From contig CAJPQG010000004.1 of the NCBI GenBank assembly GCA_905372785.1, positions 1 to 64,000 of the forward strand: DNA of 64,000 nucleotides, written 5' to 3'. A program made the position numbers and the translations under genes. The DNA is from Candidatus Saccharimonadota bacterium. GTDB taxonomy: Bacteria > Patescibacteriota > Saccharimonadia > Saccharimonadales > Saccharimonadaceae. The first letter of the stretch is position 1. Every line of letters begins with the position of its first letter. Below the pieces are notes generated by a model. The model did not search any database. It was not told the origin of the DNA and saw nothing but the letters and a program-made list of their open reading frames with translations. Positions 8,638 through 17,006 of this stretch are shown here, piece by piece.

Positions 8638-9327
8638 ATGAAGAGAACTTTTCTTATAAGAGCGTTTCTAGGACTTGCTATTATGGCGCTCGGCGGGATT
8701 TTGCTGCTACGGAATCTTGGTATTATTACGTTTGATAATTGGCATCTGTTTTGGGGCACCTTTTGGGCAGGGGCGTTCCTGCTGGCTGGGTTGTCGGTGC
8801 TCGTCAGTGCTCGCAAACCAGCGGCGTGGATATGGGGATTGCTACTAGTAGCTATCGGTGCATCAATTGGGCTGAACACCTATAATGTGATTTCGATTAG
8901 CATGTGGGAGCTATTTTGGCCAGCTATGTTAATTGCTGGTGGCTTGATGCTTGCGCTAAGTATTGGCCCTGGGGGTAGCTGGCGACTGAAAAAGCCAGTC
9001 ACTGGTGGCAGTAATACTGAACAGGTGGCAATTTTTTACAGTGAAGAATCACGGGTGACGGGCGATTACTCCGGCGGTTCAGTGACGGTGATATTTGGCA
9101 GTGTAGACCTTGATTTGCGCCAGGCGAAGATTACGGATGGCGCAGTGATAGATATTTTTACTCTGTGTGGTGGTGCGAGCGTAAGGTTGCCCGATGACGT
9201 AACTGCGGAAAATCAGGTCCGCGGCATCCTTGGTGGTAGCGAGAATAAGACAGCGCCGAGCTCCTCTGCCACAAAGACGATATATTTACGGGGTGCGTGC
9301 GTGCTGGGCGGATTAGAAATCAAATAA
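8638..9327 (+). CDS. LiaF-like membrane protein
   Basis: A 229-aa protein with about four N-terminal membrane helices (residues 8-110) and a soluble C-terminal domain. That domain, running from AIFYSEESRVTGDYSGGSV to ACVLGGLEIK, matches the LiaF C-terminal pattern of repeated beta strands such as VTVIFGSVDLDLRQA. In Firmicutes LiaF restrains the LiaRS cell-envelope stress system. No LiaRS pair is in the window, so the role here is uncertain. It is a single-gene unit followed by the T-box operon. Confidence 0.8.
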   Translation: MKRTFLIRAFLGLAIMALGGILLLRNLGIITFDNWHLFWGTFWAGAFLLAGLSVLVSARKPAAWIWGLLLVAIGASIGLNTYNVISISMWELFWPAMLIAGGLMLALSIGPGGSWRLKKPVTGGSNTEQVAIFYSEESRVTGDYSGGSVTVIFGSVDLDLRQAKITDGAVIDIFTLCGGASVRLPDDVTAENQVRGILGGSENKTAPSSSATKTIYLRGACVLGGLEIK

Positions 9328-9332
9328 TTATC

Positions 9333-9361
9333 TTGGGATTTTTGAGAAAGCGCGCTACAAT
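9333..9361 (+). promoter_or_regulatory. Promoter of the T-box/ileS operon
   Basis: TTGGGA at 9333-9338, 17-bp spacer, TACAAT at 9356-9361. Transcription would start near 9368, just before the first T-box stem. A hairpin over 9348-9378 (CTACA/TGTAG with GCG flanks, then TTTT) may also end the upstream LiaF-like transcript. Confidence 0.6.
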
Positions 9362-9367
9362 TAACTG

Positions 9368-9636
9368 TAGGGCGTTTTCGCATGCACGTGGCCTATATGG
9401 TGCAATCCATGCGAAGTGAGCGGTTATCAGCCGCGAAGTCTGTGGGAAGAACAGCCTTAGCTCAGTAGACCCCGCCGCGACTCACTGCGACAAGGTGACA
9501 ATCAAGCGCTAAAAGAGTATGTGGGTTTCGGCTAGTTTGGCAAAGCCCATAGAGAATCACTTCTTTTGGAATCGAGATGGTACCGTCCGCGCGAATACCC
9601 AGCGGATTCTCGAGTTCGAAAGAGGTGATTTTTATT
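9368..9636 (+). promoter_or_regulatory. T-box riboswitch (isoleucine, short stem I) with transcription attenuator
   Basis: The antiterminator is explicit: GAGA 9574-9577, the seven-base bulge TGGTACC 9578-9584, TCCGC 9586-9590, loop, GCGGA 9602-9606, TCTC 9608-9611. The bulge TGGT can pair with a tRNA end ACCA. A competing terminator pairs AATCACTTC 9555-9563 with GAGGTGATT 9622-9630 and ends in TTTTTATTTT. Stem I is short: TTCGCATG 9377-9384 pairs with CATGCGAA 9408-9415, and ATC (Ile codon) at 9405-9407 lies in the internal loop as candidate specifier. Further stems are GCGG/CCGC near 9420-9434 and GGGTTT/AAAGCCC near 9522-9548. ileS downstream fits an isoleucine switch. The base after the specifier is C rather than the usual purine, so the codon position is less sure than the antiterminator. 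Confidence 0.85.
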
Positions 9637-9655
9637 TTAAGAAAGGAGCCTATTA

Positions 9656-10486
9656 ATGCAGACAGTTGTAGCAGAAGGTTCGGTGTATAAGACCGCCATA
9701 ACATCGCATGGTCGTAAACGGCTGCGGCGAGAGGTGGCTAATTTGCGCAGGTTAGAGCAAACGGGTCTTGTGCCGCGGATCATCGCGCAGGACGCTAGCG
9801 GTGTGGAACTGGAATATATTGCTGGCCAGTCGATGGCAGATTGGCTCCAATTGCAGCCAGATTGGCGTGTCGCGTCGTCTGCCGCTGAGGTGCCCGCGCA
9901 TCTTCAGGCGTATGTGGCGCTGGAGATGGGGCTACTGCAGGCGGGGATGATGTATCGTGATTTGAACTTGCAACATGTGGTGTTTACGTCGCAGGGGGCG
10001 CGGATGCTTGATCTTGAGGCAGCAGAATATAGCCCGCAAAGTGAGAAGTGGCGTGTAACTAGTCGGCGCGGCACCTACGAGACGATGGCACCAGAGGAGT
10101 TTATGCTTGGCAGGGTGCTGACACCGCGAACAGCGACATATCGCGTAGCAGTGGTCATGCACCTTGCGTTGGCTGGGCAGCTGCCGTTTCAGTTTTCGTC
10201 GGGTAGTCGACGTAAAGCCTATCAATGGCGGCGAAGCCACCCCCCGGAAGTCAGCTCTAAATTGCCGTATGCAGCACAGCGTGCGCTGCAGGCCGCTTTG
10301 CAGCCGCACCCGGCGCGTCGACATAAAGATCCAGCTCGGTTGTTTGACGCGGTAGCTGCTGCTTATGGTTGGACTACGCAGGAAATGAACTATAGTAAGC
10401 CTGCTCGGGGTACGCCAAAAGCAGATAGCGCTAAGATACGAATAGTACAAAAAACAACACGCAAACAAACCAAGGAGGAAATATGA
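9656..10486 (+). CDS. Protein-kinase-fold protein, possibly degenerate
   Basis: A 276-aa protein with eukaryotic-type kinase landmarks: a Lys-rich GRKRLRREVANL segment with a Glu, a hinge-like GVELEYIAGQSMADWL, the catalytic loop YRDLNLQHVVF near 98-108, DLE in place of DFG, and APEEF in place of APE. The catalytic-loop Asn is replaced by His, so activity is doubtful. The glycine-rich loop is very short. It is the first gene behind the T-box and overlaps ileS by four bases. A Bud32/RIO-like or lipopolysaccharide-kinase-like fold is possible. Its link to isoleucine supply is unknown. Confidence 0.65.
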   Translation: MQTVVAEGSVYKTAITSHGRKRLRREVANLRRLEQTGLVPRIIAQDASGVELEYIAGQSMADWLQLQPDWRVASSAAEVPAHLQAYVALEMGLLQAGMMYRDLNLQHVVFTSQGARMLDLEAAEYSPQSEKWRVTSRRGTYETMAPEEFMLGRVLTPRTATYRVAVVMHLALAGQLPFQFSSGSRRKAYQWRRSHPPEVSSKLPYAAQRALQAALQPHPARRHKDPARLFDAVAAAYGWTTQEMNYSKPARGTPKADSAKIRIVQKTTRKQTKEEI

Positions 10487-13400
10487 AATTTACACATGGA
10501 ACCCGTCGCCGCGCAGTAACATATGAAGCAGATTGGGTGCAGCGTTGGAAAGATGACAACACATTTGCTAAATCGGTTGAAAATCGGCCGGCAGAGAATG
10601 CATACGTCTTTTATGATGGGCCACCGTTTATTACTGGTGTGCCACATCATGGGACGTTGCTTAGCAGTATCGTGAAAGACGCAGTGCCGCGCTACTGGAC
10701 GATGAAAGGTAAGCGCGTGGAGCGCCGCTGGGGCTGGGATTGTCATGGATTGCCGGCAGAGAATTTTGTCGAAAAGCAGCTGAACATTGTGGATCGGCGC
10801 CAGATTATCACGAGCCCAGATCAACCAGCACCGCTGGATAAGGATGGCAACCCGCTGCCAACCATCAGCCTGGAGACCTATATTACCAAGGCGCGTGAGA
10901 GTATGGTGGCCAATAGTGCGACGTGGCAAGGTGTGATTGACCGCGTCGGTCGCTGGGTGGACTTTGCGGGTGCCTATCGCACCATGGATAAGGACTTTAT
11001 GGAAAGCGTTTGGTGGGCCTTTAAGCAGCTGTATGAAGCTGGCAAGATCTACGAAGGCGAAAAGGTGCTAATGTACGACACTAAGTTCGCCACCCCGGTG
11101 AGCAAGGCCGAAGTAACCATGGATAACGATGCCTACCAGACAGTGACCGACCCAAGTGTGTATGTGAAGTTTCAGCTGATGGGTGAAGACGCTGCCATTT
11201 TGGCTTGGACAACCACGCCATGGACACTGCCGGCCAACTTGATGCTGGCCGTCAATCCAGAGATGACCTACTGCGAAGTGCTGGTGGATGGCGAACAGCT
11301 CATCATTGCCGAAGAGGCGCTGGAGCGCACGTTGCAGGATGAAAAGCACCAGCCGATTGATTATGAAGTATTACGAAAGTTCCCGGGCAGTGAATTGGTG
11401 GGCAAGAACTACCAGCCGCTCGATACGGGTTCGACCTGGCCAAACAGTGACAAGACTCACACCATCTACGCGGCAGATTTTGTTTCGAGTGAATCGGGTA
11501 CCGGTATCGTCCACATCGCGCCAGCCTATGGTGAGGATGACTTCGAGCTTGGTAAGGCTAATGGCATCGCGCCGTTCCACGTGATTGATGACAACGGTTA
11601 CTACATCGACAGCCTGTATAAAGGCCTGGAAGTGTGGGGCAATAATAAATTTATCGCTAAAGACCTGAAGGAAAGAGGTGCGGTGTGGAAGATTGAGTAC
11701 ATTCGCCATGAATACCCATTCAATCCGCGTAGCAAGCAGCGCATTATGTACCGGGCTATTCCCAGCTGGTTCTTTGACATTCAGGGGCAGAAGCCGCTCA
11801 TGCTAGAGCAAAATGAGCATATTAATTGGTTCCCACATCACTTGAAGCATGGCCGCTTTGCCAAGAATATTGAGCAGGCACCAGACTGGAACCTAAGTCG
11901 CGACCGCTTCTGGGCGACAGCCATGCCAGTATGGAAGGGCGACCGGGGTACGGTTAAGGTAATTGGCTCATACGCAGAGCTGAAGGAGCTGAGCGGTGTG
12001 GAGCTGGATGATTACCACCGCCCATGGGTAGATGACATTACCTTTACGATTGATGGCGAGACCTTTACCCGCATTGATAAGGTGCTCGATGGCTGGTTTG
12101 AAAGTGGTAGCATGCCCTTTGCTCAGCTGCACTATCCATTCGAGAATCGCCAAACTTTCGAACAGAATTATCCGGCAGATTTTATCGTGGAATATGTTGG
12201 TCAGGTGCGGGCGTGGTTCTATTATGTGCATGCTGTCAATGCCGCTTTGGCAGAAATTGGTGCCTTTGGCGAGGCCGGCGCGCAGCACAAAAATGCCTAC
12301 AGCAACGTCATCACCACTGGTGTGGTAGCGGGCAATGATGGCCGCAAGATGAGTAAGTCACTTGGTAACTTTACCGACCCGAACGAGCTAATGGATAAGT
12401 TTAGTGCTGATAGTTTGCGCTTCTTGCTACTGAGTAGCCCGCTGCTCAACGGTGAAGACTTTGCGCTGCACGATAAGGACGTGGGCGATGTGGCGCGCAA
12501 GCTGGCGATGATTTGGAATATGTATGATTTCTTTACTATGTACGCGGAAGTCGATGGTTGGGAGTTTGACGGCACGCTAGTGGATCCGCTGAGTGGCCAG
12601 CTGGTGTCTGGCGGTGAAGGCTTTGCCTTCCCGGCAAAGCGAGGCCAAGATGTGAGGCAGCTGGCGGCCGAGCGGCCTGAGGCGATAGATGCAGCGGCCG
12701 CACCGGTTACTAATCCGCTTGATATCTGGATTATCAGCCGTTTGCACGAGCTGGTGGCGGAGGTCGAGAAGCAAATGGATGCCTATAATATCCCTGATGC
12801 ACTCAGCCCGATTTTGCCGTTCCTGGACGATGCCAGCAACTGGTATGTGCGCCGCAGTCGCCGCCGCTTCTGGAAGTCGGAGGATGATGGCGACAAGAGC
12901 GACGCCTATCGCACACTGCACTATGTGCTAGTGCGCCTCAGTTATCTATTGGCACCATTTACGCCGTTTTTGGCCGAGGAGCTGTACCATAACCTAACGG
13001 GTGATAACGAGTCGATTCACCTCAAAGATTGGCTGCCAGCCGGTGCGGTGAATGAGCAGGTGCTGGCTGATATGGCTCGCACGCGTGAGCTGATTAATGC
13101 TGGTATTAGCTTGCGCATGAAGAAGGATGAGCAGCAGGATTCTATCAAAATTCGCCAACCGCTGCAGCAAGCATGGTACGCTGGAGAAAAGCTAGACGAC
13201 TACTATCAGCAAATCATGGCCGATGAGCTGAACGTGAAAAATATAGGACACCTTAGTGATCTAGCTGAGCATCTAGCGGCTCGTGGTGACACAGAAGTGC
13301 TCAGCAAGCCAGAGAGCTGGATTGATATTGATAAAACCATCACCCCCGAGCTGAAACGTGAGGGCTTGATGCGCGAGGTCATCCGCCACGTGCAGAGCGC

Positions 13401-13644
13401 ACGTAAGAAGGCGGGGCTGCAAGTGGATGATCGGATTACTTTGCAGCTAGTGGTGCCAGAAGGGCAGACGGGGACAGATTTGACTGCTGGCGTCGATACT
13501 GCCGAGCAGCTGCGTCAGGCGATTAATGAACATGCCGAGACAATTGCATATGAGACGCTGGCTCGCTTTGGAGAGGCGGCAGATCATGAAACAGAGGTGA
13601 CTATTGAAGGCCAGCCACTGCGTATAACGTTGCAAAAAGCATAA
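10483..13644 (+). CDS. ileS: Isoleucyl-tRNA synthetase
   Basis: Charges tRNA-Ile, with a CP1 editing domain that hydrolyses Val-tRNA-Ile. The class I HIGH-like motif is PHHGT in FITGVPHHGTLLSS, the KMSKS loop is GRKMSKSLGNF, and a WDCHGLP motif follows the first. Length 1053 aa and the tail without a CxxC zinc site fit the type 2 (eukaryote-like) IleRS group. That group is often mupirocin tolerant, which is family knowledge and not shown here. An insertion of about 30 residues lies near 705-740, before the anticodon-binding domain. ATG overlaps the kinase-fold gene by four bases, so both are under T-box control. Confidence 0.95.
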   Translation: MKFTHGTRRRAVTYEADWVQRWKDDNTFAKSVENRPAENAYVFYDGPPFITGVPHHGTLLSSIVKDAVPRYWTMKGKRVERRWGWDCHGLPAENFVEKQLNIVDRRQIITSPDQPAPLDKDGNPLPTISLETYITKARESMVANSATWQGVIDRVGRWVDFAGAYRTMDKDFMESVWWAFKQLYEAGKIYEGEKVLMYDTKFATPVSKAEVTMDNDAYQTVTDPSVYVKFQLMGEDAAILAWTTTPWTLPANLMLAVNPEMTYCEVLVDGEQLIIAEEALERTLQDEKHQPIDYEVLRKFPGSELVGKNYQPLDTGSTWPNSDKTHTIYAADFVSSESGTGIVHIAPAYGEDDFELGKANGIAPFHVIDDNGYYIDSLYKGLEVWGNNKFIAKDLKERGAVWKIEYIRHEYPFNPRSKQRIMYRAIPSWFFDIQGQKPLMLEQNEHINWFPHHLKHGRFAKNIEQAPDWNLSRDRFWATAMPVWKGDRGTVKVIGSYAELKELSGVELDDYHRPWVDDITFTIDGETFTRIDKVLDGWFESGSMPFAQLHYPFENRQTFEQNYPADFIVEYVGQVRAWFYYVHAVNAALAEIGAFGEAGAQHKNAYSNVITTGVVAGNDGRKMSKSLGNFTDPNELMDKFSADSLRFLLLSSPLLNGEDFALHDKDVGDVARKLAMIWNMYDFFTMYAEVDGWEFDGTLVDPLSGQLVSGGEGFAFPAKRGQDVRQLAAERPEAIDAAAAPVTNPLDIWIISRLHELVAEVEKQMDAYNIPDALSPILPFLDDASNWYVRRSRRRFWKSEDDGDKSDAYRTLHYVLVRLSYLLAPFTPFLAEELYHNLTGDNESIHLKDWLPAGAVNEQVLADMARTRELINAGISLRMKKDEQQDSIKIRQPLQQAWYAGEKLDDYYQQIMADELNVKNIGHLSDLAEHLAARGDTEVLSKPESWIDIDKTITPELKREGLMREVIRHVQSARKKAGLQVDDRITLQLVVPEGQTGTDLTAGVDTAEQLRQAINEHAETIAYETLARFGEAADHETEVTIEGQPLRITLQKA

Positions 13645-13733
13645 CACATACCACCACGCCAGGATGGCGCACGACGCTGCGTCATCCTAGCGCCCACGTT
13701 GATCCGTGTCGTGGCAGCGCGGTATGCGCTATC

Positions 13734-13889
13734 ATGGCGCTACGCTCTAGCGGCTGCAGCACCGTATTGATCGATAAAGAAGAAGGTCTTGATCTCGAGA
13801 CGCCAGCGGAAATACAGCGTTTTGCACAACATATTATTGATCGAGCCCTGCAGGCCATAAGTAGCGAGGATTTGCCCAGCCTGCCCTAG
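13734..13889 (+). pseudogene. Possible remnant or small ORF resembling a nucleotidyltransferase C terminus
   Basis: An ATG at 13734 opens 51 codons ending at TAG 13887-13889. The central part, TVLIDKEEGLDLETPAEIQRF, resembles the IDI-DTPEDL closing motif of cytidylyltransferase-type enzymes, and the tail is helical. There is no catalytic domain, so it looks like the end of a deleted gene. It sits between ileS and galU and contains the galU promoter. It may instead be a chance frame. The rest of 13645-13733 holds an imperfect AGGATG/CATCCT hairpin without a U tract. Confidence 0.35.
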
Positions 13890-13901
13890 CGCTGGTATGA
13901 T
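13872..13901 (+). promoter_or_regulatory. galU promoter, leaderless
   Basis: TTGCCC at 13872-13877, 18-bp spacer, TATGAT at 13896-13901, then six bases to the ATG at 13908. This matches the spacing seen at ftsA and other leaderless genes in the window. Confidence 0.55.
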
Positions 13902-13907
13902 AGAGAT

Positions 13908-14717
13908 ATGATTACAACAGCAATTATTCCCGTGGCAGGGTGGGGTTCTCGCCGTCTGCCAATTACGAAAGCGATTGAAAAATGTATGCTCCCGATTGGC
14001 AATCGGCCGCTGGTAGACTATGTGGTGCAAGACTGCATTGCTGCGGGGATTACTGATATTATTTTTGTGGTGAGCGAGGGCAGCGAGCAGCTGCAGCGCT
14101 ACTACGGGCACAACCAGGCCCTAGAGCAGTATGTAAAAGAGCGTGGCAAGACAGAGCTGCTGCAGCGTATCCAGCCGCCTGCGGTGAATTTTCGGTATAT
14201 TACGCAGCCAGAAGGTGGCGCCTACGGAACGGCTGTGCCGGTCGCACTAGCGGCAGATTATATTGCCGAGGGCGAATCGGCAGTGGTGCTGATGGGTGAT
14301 GATTTTATATACCATTCGGATGGCAGCAGCGAAGTAGCTCGGTTAATTGCTGATACTCCAGCGGGTGGCTGTGGGCTTTTGGCGGCGTCGGTGCCGCATC
14401 AAGAGGTTAGCAGCTATGGTGTACTGGCAGTTGATGAGTCGGGTAATTACCAAAAGATTGTTGAAAAACCAGTGGCCGATGAAGCGCCGAGTAATTTAAT
14501 CAACATTAGTAAATATCTCCTTACTAAGCAGGTCATCGACAGCTGCCAGCAGCTAAAGCCATCACCGCGCGGCGAGTATGAGCTGCCAGATGCTATTAAT
14601 AATTATGTGGCCACTGGTGGTCAGGTGCGAGTGGTGCCAGCTGCTGGGCAATATCTTGATGGCGGCACACTGGAAGGCTGGTTGCATGCTAACCAGGTGG
14701 TGTGCGCTGGAGTTTAG
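13908..14717 (+). CDS. galU: UTP-glucose-1-phosphate uridylyltransferase
   Basis: Makes UDP-glucose for envelope polysaccharides and glycolipids. The N terminus IIPVAGWGSRRLPITKAIEKCMLPIGNRPL has the nucleotide-binding loop and the catalytic Lys region, and LMGDDFIYH has the metal-binding Asp. KIVEKPVADEAPSNLIN is the family's substrate segment. Length 269 aa is slightly short of the usual 290. The glycine-rich loop reads AGWGSR rather than the usual AGxGTR. It is a single-gene unit with a leaderless promoter. Confidence 0.9.
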   Translation: MITTAIIPVAGWGSRRLPITKAIEKCMLPIGNRPLVDYVVQDCIAAGITDIIFVVSEGSEQLQRYYGHNQALEQYVKERGKTELLQRIQPPAVNFRYITQPEGGAYGTAVPVALAADYIAEGESAVVLMGDDFIYHSDGSSEVARLIADTPAGGCGLLAASVPHQEVSSYGVLAVDESGNYQKIVEKPVADEAPSNLINISKYLLTKQVIDSCQQLKPSPRGEYELPDAINNYVATGGQVRVVPAAGQYLDGGTLEGWLHANQVVCAGV

Positions 14718-14854
14718 TGTTCTTATCTTTTTACGCAAACTATGATATGCTGAAAGCAGCAAATAGCCATGTGCCGTGGGGAATGGTGTTGGCTGTTTGT
14801 CGTCATCGTAGCGCGTGCGCCGCGCTGCACTAACATGTAAAGGGGGAAATTAGT

Positions 14855-15700
14855 ATGACGACACGTCTTATGCGGTCTATGCGCCGCATCAGTATAGCCG
14901 CACTTGGGCTATTGCTGGTTGCTGGTGCAAGCACGCAATTGTCGGCTTCTGCATTTGCCGCAGATATGCCGCCAGCCGCTAAAATTAACGTTACGCCAGC
15001 AAAGTACAAGGGTGATGATAACCTGATTGAATTTGTGGGCACAAAAGATGACCACTACCGGTTTATTATTGAAATTGTGGGTAAAAACAATAGCTATGTT
15101 AGCATCCAGGCCCGCAAGTCGATTCGTGACAAGATTATGAGCGGTAAGCCCGTATCGGTGGAAAAATTATTGGCTGAAGAGTACCCAGGGGTAACGCTGC
15201 CATATGGTGATAACATTTTTGTGGGCGTTTATTGGTTTGACAAAGAGAAGGCCTACGACCCAAAGCTATGGAGTTACCAGGAGCTAACTGTTGGTGCACC
15301 AATGTCACGGCTGATTCGTGTCGATAATAACGAGGCTGGTGATCCAGTAGCTGTCGCTGATCCAGCTACGTTGCCGGAGAATCCAGCTGCTAAACCAGCC
15401 GATCCAAAGCTGCAAGACAAAGATCAAAAGACAGATGATCAAAAAGCTGACGCCGCGGCAGATAAGAAGCCAGCTGCTACACAGGATGATAAAGCTGCTA
15501 CGCCAGTTCCAGTGCAACCTATTGTGCCACAGGCGGGCCAGGAGCATAAAAAACCAGCTGCTAATGCGCAGCCAGGGGAGCAAAAACTGGCCGACACTGG
15601 CGACGACCAGTTTGTCTTCGGGGCGGCAAGTGTTGCAATGGCACTTAGCGCGGTAGCAATTGTGCTAGTTCGTCGCAGGGCGCAATCTGAAGAGGAATAA
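14855..15700 (+). CDS. Secreted surface protein with LAxTG sortase signal
   Basis: A 281-aa secreted protein: a basic N terminus, a hydrophobic signal segment (residues 13-33) and a likely cleavage after SAFAA. A mature domain with no known match follows to about residue 150. Next comes a linker of about 90 residues rich in Pro, Ala, Lys and Asp. The C terminus has LADTG at about 246-250, a hydrophobic helix and the positive tail RRRAQSEEE, which is the layout of a sortase substrate. LAxTG is the motif used by class E sortases in Actinobacteria. AAAGGGGGAAA precedes the ATG. A promoter candidate, TTATCT-17-TATGCT, lies near 14722-14752, leaving a leader of about 100 nt with GC-rich hairpins. 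Confidence 0.8.
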   Translation: MTTRLMRSMRRISIAALGLLLVAGASTQLSASAFAADMPPAAKINVTPAKYKGDDNLIEFVGTKDDHYRFIIEIVGKNNSYVSIQARKSIRDKIMSGKPVSVEKLLAEEYPGVTLPYGDNIFVGVYWFDKEKAYDPKLWSYQELTVGAPMSRLIRVDNNEAGDPVAVADPATLPENPAAKPADPKLQDKDQKTDDQKADAAADKKPAATQDDKAATPVPVQPIVPQAGQEHKKPAANAQPGEQKLADTGDDQFVFGAASVAMALSAVAIVLVRRRAQSEEE

Positions 15701-15715
15701 CACGCTGCACTATTA

Positions 15716-15746
15716 GAGGTCGCCTTGCTTGGCGGCCTCTTTTTTG
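15716..15746 (+). terminator. Intrinsic terminator of the surface-protein gene
   Basis: GAGGTCGCC pairs with GGCGGCCTC around a TTGCTT loop and is followed by TTTTTT. Confidence 0.85.
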
Positions 15747-15787
15747 GTAAAATTTGCAGTGATACTAACCTAAAAAGGATAAGGCAC

Positions 15788-16093
15788 ATGAAAGCAGTCG
15801 TAAAGATCGGTGGCAAGCAGTATATTGTCAGCGAAAAAGAGACCCTCTTGGTGGACCTCCTCCCTGAAGGAACGAAAGAGCTCAAACTCGACGCTATGTT
15901 GATTATCGATGGTGACAAAACAACTGTCGGTACTCCTGTAGTGGACGGTGTAGTAGTGAAGGCTGAAGTGACTGACCCACTGGTAAAGGGTGAGAAGCTT
16001 CGCGTGATCCGCTACAAGAGCAAAAAGCGCGTTCACAAAGAGATGGGACACCGTCAGAAGTACTCTCAAATTACCATTACCTCGATTAAATAG
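15788..16093 (+). CDS. rplU: 50S ribosomal protein bL21
   Basis: A 101-aa protein starting MKAVVKIGGKQYIVSEKE, the bL21 N terminus. The C-terminal KSKKRVHKEMGHRQKYSQITI matches the conserved RNA-binding end. The ATG at 15788 has AAAAGGATAAGG upstream; the frame stays open further 5' but this start is the family one. In most bacteria rplU is followed by rpmA (bL27). Here it stands alone, and rpmA lies about 33 kb away on the other strand. Confidence 0.95.
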   Translation: MKAVVKIGGKQYIVSEKETLLVDLLPEGTKELKLDAMLIIDGDKTTVGTPVVDGVVVKAEVTDPLVKGEKLRVIRYKSKKRVHKEMGHRQKYSQITITSIK

Positions 16094-16145
16094 TAGTATT
16101 AATTACATCGAGGATCAGCCCAGTAGGGTTACATAAAACGTTATT

Positions 16146-16183
16146 CACTAAAACCCCTCCGGGCTATGCTCGGAGGATTTTTA
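16146..16183 (+). terminator. rplU intrinsic terminator
   Basis: CCCCTCCG and CGGAGG flank a short loop, followed by ATTTTTA. Confidence 0.8.
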
Positions 16184-16241
16184 GGCTGCCCAAAGTGGGG
16201 CGCTCATGCTACAATAGAAAGAGTAGGAGAATCATTACAAC

Positions 16242-17006
16242 ATGGCAACAGTAATTGCGGTAACAAATCAAAAAGGTGGTGTTGGTAAAACTACCACAAG
16301 TATTAACGTGGCGTATTTCTTGGCTAAAGCTGGTCAGAAGACGCTTGTTGTAGATTTGGATCCGCAAGGTAATGCCACCAGTGGCCTGGGTGTAGACAAG
16401 CAAAATTTGGCAATCACCATGGCGGAGGTCATGAAGGGTAGCGCCGCGCTATCTTCAGTTGCAATTAGTACCGATTTTAAGAATTTATGGATTGCGCCAA
16501 GCACGCCACACCTTGCTAACACTGAGGTAGAGCTGGCACAGGCACAAGGGCGCTTTACACGGCTACGTCAGGCTATTGCTCAGGCGGAGAGCGAGTACGA
16601 TATTATCATTATCGATAGTCCACCAAGTTTAAGCCTGCTGACGGTTAATGGGCTCATTGCAGCACGGTATGTAATTTTGCCGGTGCAGGTAGAGTTCTTT
16701 GCGCTAGAAGGTCTTGGCCAGCTACTCGAAACTATGAAGCTGATTCGAAAAGGGCTTAACCCAAAGCTCGAGCTACTTGGCGTGTTGCCGACAATGTACG
16801 ATGGCCGAACCGCACTGAGCGGTCAGGTACAGGGCGAGATTCAACGCCACTTTGCCGATAAGGTATTTAAGGCAACGGTGCCACGCAATGTGCGCCTTGC
16901 AGAGGCGCCAAGCCACGGGCTGCCGATCGGTGCCTACGACCGCATTTCAAAGGGCTCACGAGCATATAAGGCTGTTGCCCGGGAGGTACTTGAGCGTGTC
17001 AGCTAA
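16242..17006 (+). CDS. parA: Chromosome partitioning ATPase ParA (Soj)
   Basis: A 254-aa deviant Walker-type ATPase: TNQKGGVGKTTTSINVAYFLAKAG at the N terminus with both signature lysines, DLDPQGNATSGLG as the switch I region, and IIDSPPSLSLLTVN as Walker B. It works with ParB to segregate origin regions. Promoter TACAAT is at about 16211-16216 and AGGAGAA is the ribosome site. Its short N terminus is typical of chromosomal Soj. parB overlaps its stop. Confidence 0.95.
   Translation: MATVIAVTNQKGGVGKTTTSINVAYFLAKAGQKTLVVDLDPQGNATSGLGVDKQNLAITMAEVMKGSAALSSVAISTDFKNLWIAPSTPHLANTEVELAQAQGRFTRLRQAIAQAESEYDIIIIDSPPSLSLLTVNGLIAARYVILPVQVEFFALEGLGQLLETMKLIRKGLNPKLELLGVLPTMYDGRTALSGQVQGEIQRHFADKVFKATVPRNVRLAEAPSHGLPIGAYDRISKGSRAYKAVAREVLERVS

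Noticed and set aside
9462..9704. Open frame on the minus strand and tRNA-like words (TAGCTCAGTAGA, GAGTTCGAA) in the ileS leader
   Set aside because: No cloverleaf can be formed around these words, and the region is explained by the T-box stems and attenuator.
13740..14111. Open frame of 123 codons on the minus strand opposite galU
   Set aside because: It is antisense to the well-supported galU and has no recognisable motif or ribosome site.
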